Origin: Promethearchaeota archaeon
GTDB taxonomy: Archaea > Asgardarchaeota > Lokiarchaeia > Sigynarchaeales > SOKP01
DNA length: 16,904 nt
NCBI GenBank assembly: GCA_014729315.1
Contig: WJKD01000559.1
Span: 1 to 16,904, forward strand
Reading direction: 5' to 3'
The notes beneath the pieces were generated by a model. That model made no database searches. It was not told where the DNA came from and saw nothing but the letters and a program-made list of their open reading frames with translations. The position numbers and the translations under genes are program-made. Positions 1 to 8,185 of the stretch are shown here, piece by piece. Positions within the stretch are counted from its first letter, which is position 1, and each line of letters opens with the position of its first letter.

Positions 1-2
1 AA

Positions 3-1988
3 TTTAATGAACGCCTCTCTAAACTCAATTCTGAAGTTCAAAAAAAGAAGATCTATTTAGACGAAATATCTAAAAAAATTGAAAAAGTCAGTCTAAAAGA
101 AGGAAATATAACTCAAGAATTAGAGAAGTATTTAGAAAAATTTGGCAATGCTATAAAACATCAAAATCCAAACGAAAATGGATATAATAAAAATGAAATG
201 CCTCCCACCTCTGAAGATAGTAGCATAGCATCTAAAAATAAATTCGCTAACGAAAACGGAATAAACTTTATTACGAAAATTGAGGATCTACTATTAAAAT
301 TGACCAGAAGGAAAAATCGCAAGGAGGTTAAATTAAGAATAATCTTGAATAAATATATTGAAAAAAAAAATATTATTAAAAAGCAAATTCAAGAATCGTC
401 TGAAGAATTAGTAAAGTTATACCATCATAAAAATTCAGAGATTAAAAAAACGATTAAACAGCAATTAGAAGAAAATTATCTCTACCATAAATCTTTAATA
501 GAAAAGAGAATAGTTGGTCTGTTTGAACAGAAATATAATAAATACACCGGGTCCTTAGAGAAAAACAAAAAAAGATTAGAAAGGATAAAAAAGAAAATTA
601 GCGATTTAGCCGATGAAGCGAGCTTAGTGAAAAATCATATTAAGAAAAATAAAAGAAGATTAAAAGAAAAATTAATAAACGAATTAAATCAGAAAAATCA
701 GGTTAAAGGAGGATATTCGAAAGAACTAATTAAACAAATCACTGAAACTAGCTTATCTCAACTGGACGATGAAATCAAAAATGAATTATCGATTGAAATA
801 AAGGCAATACATTCTGAATTGAGATTAAAAAAGGATAGGTTAAATTTCTTAACTGAAAAAATAAATTTAGATAGGAATAACATAAAAGATATTCGCAAGA
901 AAATTCAAGACTTAATTTCTAAATATCAATCAGTAATTAATCAGTACACTATTGAATGGCAAAAAAAATTTCAAAAAAAAGACAGTAAAAAGCTCGAAAT
1001 GCATCTCGAAAATAAAAATCTCAATAACCTATTGATCAGTATCGAAGAAAAAATTGCAAAAGAGCATGATAATCTGAAAATGGCATCAGAATCTGTTAAC
1101 GAGCGAAAAAAAAAGCTCAGTTTAATTAAAGAAACCATTAAAAATTTAGAAATGGATCTAGACATCATGCAACAAGAAAGATTGCAAGAATCAAATTCAT
1201 GTTTAGAATTAAATCATAATTATTACCAACTTAAAGATACAAAAGGAGTAAAGCAAAAACTAAACTTTTCAAAAAATTCTAAAATAAAGAAAATCGAATC
1301 TATCATCAAAACTGAGAAATTAAAACTTCAAAAAATAGGAATAAAGTTAAAATCATTAAGATCTGAAGAGAAATCTCTAATAAATATTATCAAAATGGTT
1401 GAATCTAAGGCTGAACCAATAAATAAATTTGAACAAAAAATCAAAGATATAAAACTGGATGATCTAAAAAAGATTTACAAAGAAAAACAAGAATTATCTT
1501 TTGAACAAGAAAACGCTATAAGAATGGATATAAATAATCAATTTAAAAACAAATTTTATCTTTTGAAAAAAAGGATATTAAAACAGAAAAAATATTTAAG
1601 CCAAATTAATAGTCTCGTCTTAGCTCATATCAATTCTTTAAAGAAACTTAAACTTAGGATTGAAATAATTCGGCAAAAAGTGGCTGAGAATATAAGTGAA
1701 ATGATTTCCAGAAAAACTATTATTTCTAATTCCCAACTTAAAGACTTACTTTCAGATTTAATCAAAAACATTAAAAAAAATGCATTTCTAACTTCAAATA
1801 AAAAAAGAATTGAGAAAAATATCGCTAATTTAAAATCAACTCATTCAAGAATAATTGAAGAAGAAAATTCCCAGCTAAAGAAAATTATTATGAAGCTTTA
1901 CGAAGAATACGAAGCAAGAATGGTTAAATTATCAAAGGAAATCGATTGGTTGAATAACGATTTCAAGCTGATAGAATCCGTATTTTAA
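3..1988 (+). CDS. Long coiled-coil protein, 5' end outside the window
   Basis: The frame is open from base 3 to the stop TAA at 1986-1988, giving 661 visible codons. The first in-frame ATG is at 198, but 65 uninterrupted codons of the same Lys/Glu/Ile-rich composition precede it, so 198 is very probably internal and the gene is partial at its 5' end. The protein is almost wholly charged and helical (runs of Lys, Glu, Asn, Leu, Ile; almost no Gly, Pro, Trp or Cys), typical of a long alpha-helical coiled coil. A short Pro/Ser-containing break lies at the ATG region (around 180-235), so it may join two rods. No Walker motif, membrane helix or signal is visible. A structural or SMC-like rod role is conceivable, but coiled-coil composition alone does not identify a family. 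Function unknown. Confidence 0.8.
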   Translation, partial: FNERLSKLNSEVQKKKIYLDEISKKIEKVSLKEGNITQELEKYLEKFGNAIKHQNPNENGYNKNEMPPTSEDSSIASKNKFANENGINFITKIEDLLLKLTRRKNRKEVKLRIILNKYIEKKNIIKKQIQESSEELVKLYHHKNSEIKKTIKQQLEENYLYHKSLIEKRIVGLFEQKYNKYTGSLEKNKKRLERIKKKISDLADEASLVKNHIKKNKRRLKEKLINELNQKNQVKGGYSKELIKQITETSLSQLDDEIKNELSIEIKAIHSELRLKKDRLNFLTEKINLDRNNIKDIRKKIQDLISKYQSVINQYTIEWQKKFQKKDSKKLEMHLENKNLNNLLISIEEKIAKEHDNLKMASESVNERKKKLSLIKETIKNLEMDLDIMQQERLQESNSCLELNHNYYQLKDTKGVKQKLNFSKNSKIKKIESIIKTEKLKLQKIGIKLKSLRSEEKSLINIIKMVESKAEPINKFEQKIKDIKLDDLKKIYKEKQELSFEQENAIRMDINNQFKNKFYLLKKRILKQKKYLSQINSLVLAHINSLKKLKLRIEIIRQKVAENISEMISRKTIISNSQLKDLLSDLIKNIKKNAFLTSNKKRIEKNIANLKSTHSRIIEEENSQLKKIIMKLYEEYEARMVKLSKEIDWLNNDFKLIESVF

Positions 1989-2055
1989 GGAAAGGTCCAT
2001 TTGGATAAGCTTTAGCATATCAACATTTTTCAAGAAAGTTCAAGTAATTGAGATC

Positions 2056-2093
2056 TTTTTTGTCCTCAATAATTCAAAAACTAGATTATTGAG
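2056..2093 (+). terminator. Possible terminator region of the coiled-coil gene
   Basis: About 70 bases after the stop there is a T6 run (2056-2061), followed by a 9-bp perfect inverted repeat CTCAATAAT (2065-2073) / ATTATTGAG (2085-2093) around an 11-base loop. Archaeal termination needs mainly the T run. The hairpin may be incidental or may stabilise the 3' end between two convergent genes. The rest of the 1989-2254 gap shows nothing else that I can name. Confidence 0.35.
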
Positions 2094-2240
2094 AATTATT
2101 AATAATTTGAATATAATTTCCGTTTCAGAAAATAAAACTTAAGGTTAGAAAATTCATAATTTAATAGTTCTTACATTATTTATTCACAGTAGATTGAAAA
2201 TATCTCTGATTTATTCTTATTTAGTCCAAAATAAAATTTT

Positions 2241-2250
2241 AAAAAAAAAA
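2241..2250 (-). terminator. Oligo-T terminator of the collar-domain gene
   Basis: A run of ten A on the + strand is read as ten T on the minus strand, starting four bases after the stop codon at 2255-2257. An uninterrupted oligo-T directly behind a stop is the usual archaeal termination signal. Confidence 0.6.
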
Positions 2251-2254
2251 GAAT

Positions 2255-3994
2255 TTATTCGAGCAATTTATCGATTAATTTGTCTTGTTTTTTACTAGAT
2301 TTTCTCTTTTTAATTGCGACTCCCACAATTAAAGAAGTAGTTCCTCCGACTCCTGCTAATATGAAGAGTCCGGGTATCGAAATTAAATTCGATTCCTTAT
2401 CATCATCGTTACTATTATCTGTGTCGTCGTCTCCACCGTTATCCGGACTTTGTACGGGAGGGATATAGGTATAGTCGCTCAAAATAAATGCCACTTTATA
2501 ATACGGCGGAAGATGTGAAGCGTCTTCAGTTTGGCAATTTACTTGTCCCTCTTCTATTATGCTAATTCCTGTTAAAGAATCTTCAGTATCTTGATCTGAT
2601 GTCCCTGTTCCACATCCATGAGGATAATCGCCCCATGATGGTATATCTATACTAACTGTAGTACCGGTTATAACATCACAATTATGTTCATGTCCTGGAT
2701 CGTTTACATCGTGATTATGCTTCGGTAAATCGGTGTATGTATGATAATGCGTTAAAGTACCACCAAATTGACCTGGATCCTCCCCCCCACTAACACTACG
2801 TAAAAATTTTCCGGAAAGATTAGGTGTAAGACTATTTGCTCCATTACAAAAAATCCAATCGTCTGGGATAGAATCAATTGTGTTCGCCCATATGGTAATA
2901 ATTCCCTTCGGAATAGGGGAAATACCGGGCACATCGCTTTTTTTCATGATAAAAGCTATCTTGTAATATGGAGGTAAAATATTTTCCGCTTTGTCAGTCT
3001 CACAGTTTTCTACACCTTCATCGTTAACAGTTATACCTGTATATGCCGTTTCAGAAGTTACAGATGACCATGTGTTTTTTCTCTTAGCTTGGTCATTACC
3101 TGCGTCTCTATCAGTGATTTTTGTTCCTCCCCATGTTTGAATTGCGTGTTTATGTCCTGGATCGACTATAGGATGCGAATGCTTAGGTATATCACCATAA
3201 GAATGTTCATGTAAAGTATTTCCGCCAATTTCTCCTGGAACTTGACCTTCCTTAACTCCATAAATAAAGCGATCGAGTAAAAGTGGTGTTCCATTGCTCC
3301 CATCACATAATTCCCATCCTTCGGGAATCTCATCAATTTTATCAGACCACATGACGATGCTACCAATAGGAAGGGAAGAGCTGGTTTGATTATTCATGAT
3401 AAAACTTAATCTATAATATGGTGGAATGTTGCTTGTTTCATCAGTTTGACAATTATCTAAACCTTCTTCTTCAATAGTAATATCCGTATAACTATTTTGA
3501 TCGTCGCAATCCTTATTTTGAGTACCTTCTTTTGCAATGGTTAGGCCTGTACCCCAACCATCATCATCAGCCTCATCTGAGGCTTTATCAAGATTCCACG
3601 CTCCAAATTCATGAGAATGGCCTGGATCGGTTATTGTGTGAGTGTGTTCGGGAAGTTCACTATATTCATGGGTATGTGTTTCACTTCCTCCTTTAATACC
3701 TGGTTGTTCACCGTTATTTAATACTCCATAGACGAAAGTATTATTCAACTCTGGAGTTCCATTACTACCGTTGCATTTCACCCATGTGTTTGGTATATTT
3801 AAATCGTTCCACAAAACGATTAATCCTTTCGGTACACAGTTTAAAGCCGAACTATTAAGATTAATATTTTCAGATATGTCATTGTTTTCTTGATTGATCC
3901 TTGTAGTTTCAGTTTTAAATAAAGCGATAGTCAGTATCAACAATAAAAACACTAAAAAAAAGTGGAGTTTCCTAATTTTCAAAATTGTATTCAC
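2255..3994 (-). CDS. Membrane-anchored surface protein with three tandem phage-tail-collar-like domains
   Basis: 579 residues. An N-terminal hydrophobic segment (about 10-26) is a likely signal peptide or anchor. Three homologous domains follow (about 54-200, 208-350, 360-505). Each opens with a PxGxIxxW...W..C.G strand, then TP.L...F..(G/S)V, a GG...H.H segment, and closes with PPYY(R/K)..FI. This is the layout of the phage tail collar / microcystin-dependent protein family. Each domain carries three histidine pairs (HTH, HTH, HSH / HEH, HSH, HKH / HYH, HNH, HEH) and DPGH. After an acidic Asp/Asn linker (about 518-536) comes IPG, a hydrophobic helix (about 541-562) and KKRK, a tail like an archaeal surface-anchor signal. 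The start is GTG: a TAG lies in frame three codons upstream, and a TATA box sits about 23 bases before it, so the mRNA is probably leaderless. Ligand unknown; possibly adhesive. Confidence 0.85.
   Translation of the reverse strand: MNTILKIRKLHFFLVFLLLILTIALFKTETTRINQENNDISENINLNSSALNCVPKGLIVLWNDLNIPNTWVKCNGSNGTPELNNTFVYGVLNNGEQPGIKGGSETHTHEYSELPEHTHTITDPGHSHEFGAWNLDKASDEADDDGWGTGLTIAKEGTQNKDCDDQNSYTDITIEEEGLDNCQTDETSNIPPYYRLSFIMNNQTSSSLPIGSIVMWSDKIDEIPEGWELCDGSNGTPLLLDRFIYGVKEGQVPGEIGGNTLHEHSYGDIPKHSHPIVDPGHKHAIQTWGGTKITDRDAGNDQAKRKNTWSSVTSETAYTGITVNDEGVENCETDKAENILPPYYKIAFIMKKSDVPGISPIPKGIITIWANTIDSIPDDWIFCNGANSLTPNLSGKFLRSVSGGEDPGQFGGTLTHYHTYTDLPKHNHDVNDPGHEHNCDVITGTTVSIDIPSWGDYPHGCGTGTSDQDTEDSLTGISIIEEGQVNCQTEDASHLPPYYKVAFILSDYTYIPPVQSPDNGGDDDTDNSNDDDKESNLISIPGLFILAGVGGTTSLIVGVAIKKRKSSKKQDKLIDKLLE
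2480..3835 (-). repeat. Three tandem copies of a collar-like protein domain
   Basis: Coding repeats of about 430-440 bases lie at 3835-3395, 3373-2945 and 2917-2480 (minus-strand order). They are diverged in sequence, but share the Trp/Cys-Gly opening, the three His-x-His pairs with identical spacing, an (E/D)EG...NC(Q/E)T(D/E) motif near the end, and the closing PPYY. The divergence argues for old duplication rather than recent expansion. Confidence 0.8.
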
Positions 3995-4012
3995 CTTAAA
4001 CTATATTTTTCA

Positions 4013-4020
4013 AATATAAA
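4013..4020 (-). promoter_or_regulatory. TATA box of the collar-domain gene
   Basis: The minus strand reads TTTATATT here, centred about 23 bases before the GTG at 3994. That is the distance at which archaeal transcription would begin at or next to the start codon. The remaining part of the 3995-4374 gap is AT-rich. I see only a weak 5-bp hairpin (4099-4112) and no gene there. Confidence 0.5.
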
Positions 4021-4342
4021 CTGTATCTAAACATCGCTAGTTTTAAAATTAGATCTCATTGCTATAAAAACATTTTGTCAGTAGCAAGCCTTTTTGCCCT
4101 TCCACATGGAAGTCCTATGGTGTAAATAACATATGGATTCTTTAGATATACATATTTATCTTATTAGTAAAATTGAAGATGAAGGAAATTTTTCTAGTCT
4201 CTTTTGGTAACTCTTTTTTATGTATTGAAAATTCTTAGGCAATTTCAATTTAATTTAAATCAAAACATTTAAAATTGTATTTTTTAGCGAAATTTTATAA
4301 ATAATATATTCGAGAATTGTTTTAATTCCAGTTAAAATAAGG

Positions 4343-4353
4343 AAAATAAAAAA
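4343..4353 (-). terminator. Possible oligo-T terminator of the CD36-family gene
   Basis: Read on the minus strand, a T6 and a T4 run separated by one base lie 22-32 bases behind the stop codon at 4375-4377. It is a weak but normally placed archaeal termination signal. Confidence 0.35.
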
Positions 4354-4374
4354 TATATAATGATATTGAATTAT

Positions 4375-7278
4375 TTAATGTTCTTTCTTTTTCTTAATAT
4401 CGTAGCTATTTATCCAATATTTAAGACTTAGTCTTCTTGCTTTGACTTTTTTTAATTTATTTATTTGGTAGGAAAAGAGAATCATTGCTGCGATTGAAAG
4501 AATAGTTCCGATAGCCATAGTAGATGTAATTATTAGTTTTTTGAGTTTTAACGCAGTATACAAAGATTCTTTAAATTCATTAGCTTTTTCTTCGGTAATT
4601 TCAGCCTCTTTATCGAACCATAAAATCGGTATAATAACTTCCGTATTATTAGGGTACCATTTATCGGTTGGTGTTGCTCTAAAGTTGATTTGAATTCTTT
4701 GTCTAGCCCTCATAGTCATACCGGTAATCGGCTCTACATCGATATATGTTTCGTGTTTTTCCGTGTTAGGATGCATTCCAATAGTATCGTTCTTTAAAGA
4801 TTCATCAGCGTAAAGAAGATGCGGGTGACTAAGATAACAAGGGATCCCATACTCCGGATACATATTTAGAAGCCCCTTAGTGTCCATAAAAAAAGTAGGA
4901 TTAGGCTCAAATACATCTTCTTTGAAATTGAATCTAAAAAGATTAATTCCATAGATATCCGTTTTCTTTCTAAACTTAAACTCAGCAGGACGTTTCAAAT
5001 CAGATATACAAATGTCAAGATCGTCATGTTTAGAGATACCTGGAGCAAATTGTGTGCCGTCTGTGCCGCTTACAGGAACAGGCTTTGCCCATATTAAATA
5101 CTTTTCTTTACCGTTATAAGAAACAAATTCTTTAGATTCTTTGTAATTTCCTTTTCCGGTCTTTATGGTAAATCGGTCTGTACCAATTTTTCTTGCTTCA
5201 GAGTCGGTGGTACAATTAGAAAAAATATTTACATTGGCTAATTCGGGGTCGATATCCTTTATAAAACCATCTACGGCGGTAAATAGCCATTCCTCAACGG
5301 TTCGCGTAGTAATTAACCCGCTATTCAGATCATTAATTACTTCAAATAAGATGTTGTTAATCCAACTTTTTTTCGATGTGTCTAGCCAAGAACATATCAT
5401 ATTTATCTCACTGTCATCAAGTCCAAATTCAAGCTTCAAGGTCTCTTTTATTTGCTGATCACCCGAAGCAGCAAGAAACCACTTTAAGACACCATCTGAA
5501 GTTAGAGAATACTTATTATTTTGATTCCATAGTGCTTTAGCAGTTGAATGAGAGGTTGATACGCCGCAGTATAAATCATTTTCAGCACCGTAATTAATTC
5601 CTGTCCTATTTTCTAAATATATTCGATCGATATCAATATCGTACACTGCCTCGTCTAAGGCGTCGTAAACAGACTGATGTATTAATGGTTCAAATTGTTG
5701 ATTAAGTTCATAAAATTCGGGAAAAACTCGATATTCTGTCCATATATTGGTAGAATGTTCAATCCAATCTAAGACAAGTTCAAGATCGTCCTCTCGATTT
5801 CCCCCAAAATATGTATTCAATAGATTTTGTCGAGACTGTGAATTTCCTTCTAATGCTTGAATCCAAAGGGAAAAATCGCCGCCATTTAACGAATATGAAT
5901 CTGTTTCGTCCCATAAATTTTCAAAAATATAATTATTATAACTCATTCCATTAGTATCTATATCTGTTAGAGATATTTCTGTCATTGTAGGTCGTCCTTC
6001 AAGTTGGATTCCACTTAACACATCGTCCCCTGCTTCTTGAACTTGAGCAGTTATTTCCTCAGGGGGTAAGTCTTCGTCATATACCGTTCTCTGAAACGGT
6101 CTAACCCCCCAATAAAGCGTCATATGGATATTTTCAAAATCCTGTGGATCCATAGTCGGGAACCTTCCTTCCCCCCACCAATAATGAAAGGCTTCGGTAG
6201 CAAATCCTTCTCTGTTTACAGCATCCTTGATTCTGTCTTTAATCTCGTTAGCGGCATTTGAAATCTGAGCCCTATTATCATCTCTATTGACATTAAGTCT
6301 ATCATCAACTTCTAATATGTAATCTACTAATGCTTCTCTGATAGTACTATAAATATCATTCCAAAAATCATTATTCGATGGTGCGACAGTATCTGATAAT
6401 TTCTGGTTAAAAGTCTCAAGTATTTCTTTATAAACGATTGGTGTAACCATTTTCAAATTCTCTGTAGTATTTTCAAAAAGACGATGATTTGGTACGTCTA
6501 TTAAAGGTGTGCCCACATTCCATTCACTTACAAAAATCTCATCAGAGGCAGGTACAGTTTCTCTAATATAATCTTTAACTACTTCCAGCAATCCAGAATC
6601 TTCTAACATACTGTAATTTCCGGGATCTATCTGATCGCTGATTAAGGTTTCAAGAGCCTCGTCATTCAACAAAGTCTCTTTTTCTTCGTTAAAAATTTCG
6701 TCGAACATTTTATGTACCTCTGATAACACTGTAGAAGTTCCCGTTTCAGTAATATTATCTTCTGTATTAGCGATATCCAATACGCCTAAATACCCCGGAT
6801 TGATATTGGTTATTTTATCATTTAATCTGAGAGGTGACGAATGTCCTTCTTTAAATTCGTATGTATTATACTTATTATAAGAAACAAGTTCTTTGTCTTC
6901 GCTAAAAGCAACATCATATTTGGTTTCGTATACTCGAAAAACAAACGGTCCAACTTCTGCTAAAATGGGCTTTTCTCCCTCCAAATATTCTTCTGGATTC
7001 GTTAAATTCCACATATAAAAGCTAGTATATGCAGGAATGGAACTTTCTTTTGAAGAAACCCATTCGTCATAATCTTCGTCATCTGGGTCTGGAACTGTAA
7101 TTTGTTCTTCAATCGCCTGGTCAATCTCATCTTGAATTAAATTATTGACCAGAGGGGTACTAAGCAAAAAACTAACTCCCAAGAGAAAGAGAAAGCAAGT
7201 TGCTATGTATTTTTTTCTACTTGGCTTATATAACAGAGACTTATGTGGCAATATATTTGCATTCTTATTTTTTTTCAT
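4375..7278 (-). CDS. CD36 / LIMP-2 / SR-B family membrane protein with a large insertion
   Basis: 967 residues, about twice the length of animal CD36 (about 470). Topology matches the family: short basic N-terminus, first membrane helix (about 25-45), long ectodomain, second helix (about 914-936), short basic tail. Family signatures are clear: W73 followed by IPAYTSFYMWNLTNPEE (81-97), GEKPILAEVGPFVFRVYE (101-118), SYNKYNTYEF (133-142), TDGTQFAPG (739-747), LSHPHLLYAD (816-825), GMHPNTEKH (834-842), EPITGM (849-854) and PILWF (884-888). Between the two conserved blocks lies an extra region (about 190-690) containing an internal duplication. At least seven N-x-S/T sites are present (for example N91, N175, N270, N557, N688). 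Eukaryotic relatives bind or move lipids and lipoproteins or act in lysosomes; the ligand here is unknown. The ATG has GGAG at 7289-7292, ten bases upstream. Confidence 0.9.
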   Translation of the reverse strand: MKKNKNANILPHKSLLYKPSRKKYIATCFLFLLGVSFLLSTPLVNNLIQDEIDQAIEEQITVPDPDDEDYDEWVSSKESSIPAYTSFYMWNLTNPEEYLEGEKPILAEVGPFVFRVYETKYDVAFSEDKELVSYNKYNTYEFKEGHSSPLRLNDKITNINPGYLGVLDIANTEDNITETGTSTVLSEVHKMFDEIFNEEKETLLNDEALETLISDQIDPGNYSMLEDSGLLEVVKDYIRETVPASDEIFVSEWNVGTPLIDVPNHRLFENTTENLKMVTPIVYKEILETFNQKLSDTVAPSNNDFWNDIYSTIREALVDYILEVDDRLNVNRDDNRAQISNAANEIKDRIKDAVNREGFATEAFHYWWGEGRFPTMDPQDFENIHMTLYWGVRPFQRTVYDEDLPPEEITAQVQEAGDDVLSGIQLEGRPTMTEISLTDIDTNGMSYNNYIFENLWDETDSYSLNGGDFSLWIQALEGNSQSRQNLLNTYFGGNREDDLELVLDWIEHSTNIWTEYRVFPEFYELNQQFEPLIHQSVYDALDEAVYDIDIDRIYLENRTGINYGAENDLYCGVSTSHSTAKALWNQNNKYSLTSDGVLKWFLAASGDQQIKETLKLEFGLDDSEINMICSWLDTSKKSWINNILFEVINDLNSGLITTRTVEEWLFTAVDGFIKDIDPELANVNIFSNCTTDSEARKIGTDRFTIKTGKGNYKESKEFVSYNGKEKYLIWAKPVPVSGTDGTQFAPGISKHDDLDICISDLKRPAEFKFRKKTDIYGINLFRFNFKEDVFEPNPTFFMDTKGLLNMYPEYGIPCYLSHPHLLYADESLKNDTIGMHPNTEKHETYIDVEPITGMTMRARQRIQINFRATPTDKWYPNNTEVIIPILWFDKEAEITEEKANEFKESLYTALKLKKLIITSTMAIGTILSIAAMILFSYQINKLKKVKARRLSLKYWINSYDIKKKKEH
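5329..5955 (-). repeat. Internal duplication inside the CD36-family insertion
   Basis: Residues about 442-530 and 560-650 can be aligned by eye: LW(D/N)...(S/K)YSL, then (L/K)W..A..G, L...FG, about ten residues, W(I/L)..S...W and a following Phe/Val-rich helix. They are strongly diverged but keep the spacing of the Trp, Gly and Phe residues. The unit is about 90 residues. Confidence 0.6.
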
Positions 7279-7342
7279 CTCATTTTTTCTCCAAACTTTT
7301 TTGTTTAATAATATAAGCGTTGCGGTTCTCTAGCCAAACGCA

Positions 7343-7352
7343 TTTTTTAAAT
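7343..7352 (-). promoter_or_regulatory. Possible TATA box of the CD36-family gene
   Basis: The minus strand reads ATTTAAAAAA here. A start about 26 bases on would give a leader of roughly 40 bases carrying the GGAG ribosome site. A second AT box at about 7306-7313 would give an almost leaderless message, so the choice is open. Confidence 0.3.
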
Positions 7353-7568
7353 GATAATCTCAGAATACCCATCAACAAATTTTTAGAATATATTTCATTT
7401 TTCCTTTATTAAAATTTTCAATTACAAACCATGAGGAGATCGTCTAATTCTTAATACTCCCTATTTAAATACGGAAATCATAACAAATGTATCAGATATT
7501 CCTTGGAAAATCGTAAATTAATCTCCTCTTTTCGAATCATAACATTGAATGGGCTTTTTACGACTTCT

Positions 7569-8147
7569 TTAATTAATTGATTTTGATATGGAAGACCTCT
7601 TTTTCTCAACGAGAGATAAAGAGAATTTAATAATAATAGCAATAGATATCAAAATGGTTGATATTACTGCTAAATAAAATCCAATCCCCAAACCCCACGA
7701 TAATTCTCCTTTCCGGCCGCAAAATAAACTAGCTTTTTTAATATGTGTCTCTGTATTTTCCACAATAGCATTATAGATAAATCTTGAATTAAACAAAATG
7801 ATAAGAAATGAAGTCAAACCAGATAACATTAATAATACCGAAAATAGACTTAAGACGATTCTCCTTTTAATTGAAGAAATAAGAGCTAAAGAAACCCCTA
7901 TTGTGTATATTAATCCGGAATATAAACTAAATGATTTTAAGACTTGTATATTTTTATTATATCCAAAAGCATTGATGTTGATGTCAAATTGACCATTAGA
8001 CCTTTCCCAAGATAAATTCCACCAATTTCCAAAAGATGGAGATAGATAATAGAAAAATATACTAAAAAAGCCAATCATGCTTCCAATTAGGATCAAGTCA
8101 TAGACCGTATAATTTGTATCCCTCATTTTGTTAAACCATTTTATCAA
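7569..8147 (-). CDS. Four-helix integral membrane protein, unknown function
   Basis: 192 residues with four hydrophobic helices at about 15-34, 71-92, 97-119 and 151-175 and a Lys/Arg/Ser-rich C-terminus (about 181-192), which should face the cytoplasm. The loop between helices 1 and 2 is Trp/Asn-rich (NWWNLSW at 41-47); the loop between 3 and 4 holds one Cys and several Lys. I recognise no family. The start is uncertain: TTG at 8147 is the longest choice, and the next is ATG at 8126 (residue 8). The TATA box at 8171-8180 places transcription near 8149, which would make TTG leaderless or give the ATG a leader of about 22 bases. Either choice keeps all four helices. Confidence 0.7.
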   Translation of the reverse strand: MIKWFNKMRDTNYTVYDLILIGSMIGFFSIFFYYLSPSFGNWWNLSWERSNGQFDININAFGYNKNIQVLKSFSLYSGLIYTIGVSLALISSIKRRIVLSLFSVLLMLSGLTSFLIILFNSRFIYNAIVENTETHIKKASLFCGRKGELSWGLGIGFYLAVISTILISIAIIIKFSLSLVEKKRSSISKSIN

Positions 8148-8170
8148 ACATGGATAAGATTTTATGTATA

Positions 8171-8180
8171 TATTTAAATA
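8171..8180 (-). promoter_or_regulatory. TATA box of the four-helix protein gene
   Basis: TATTTAAATA, a perfect archaeal TATA element, lies with its centre about 28 bases before the TTG start. It is self-complementary, so direction is set by the adjacent gene. Confidence 0.55.
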
Positions 8181-8185
8181 CTAAG

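Noticed and set aside
971..1168. Open frame of 65 codons on the minus strand inside the coiled-coil gene
   Set aside because: Antisense to a clearly coding, Lys-rich frame; its Ser/Phe/Leu-rich product is what Lys/Glu codons give when read backwards.
2480..3835. Provirus or tail-fibre module, because of the collar domains
   Set aside because: No other phage genes (capsid, terminase, portal, integrase) nearby, and the protein has a signal segment and a membrane anchor, so it is a cellular surface protein.
5165..5458. Open frame of 97 codons on the plus strand inside the CD36-family gene
   Set aside because: Antisense to a strongly supported protein; no promoter, ribosome site or recognisable product.
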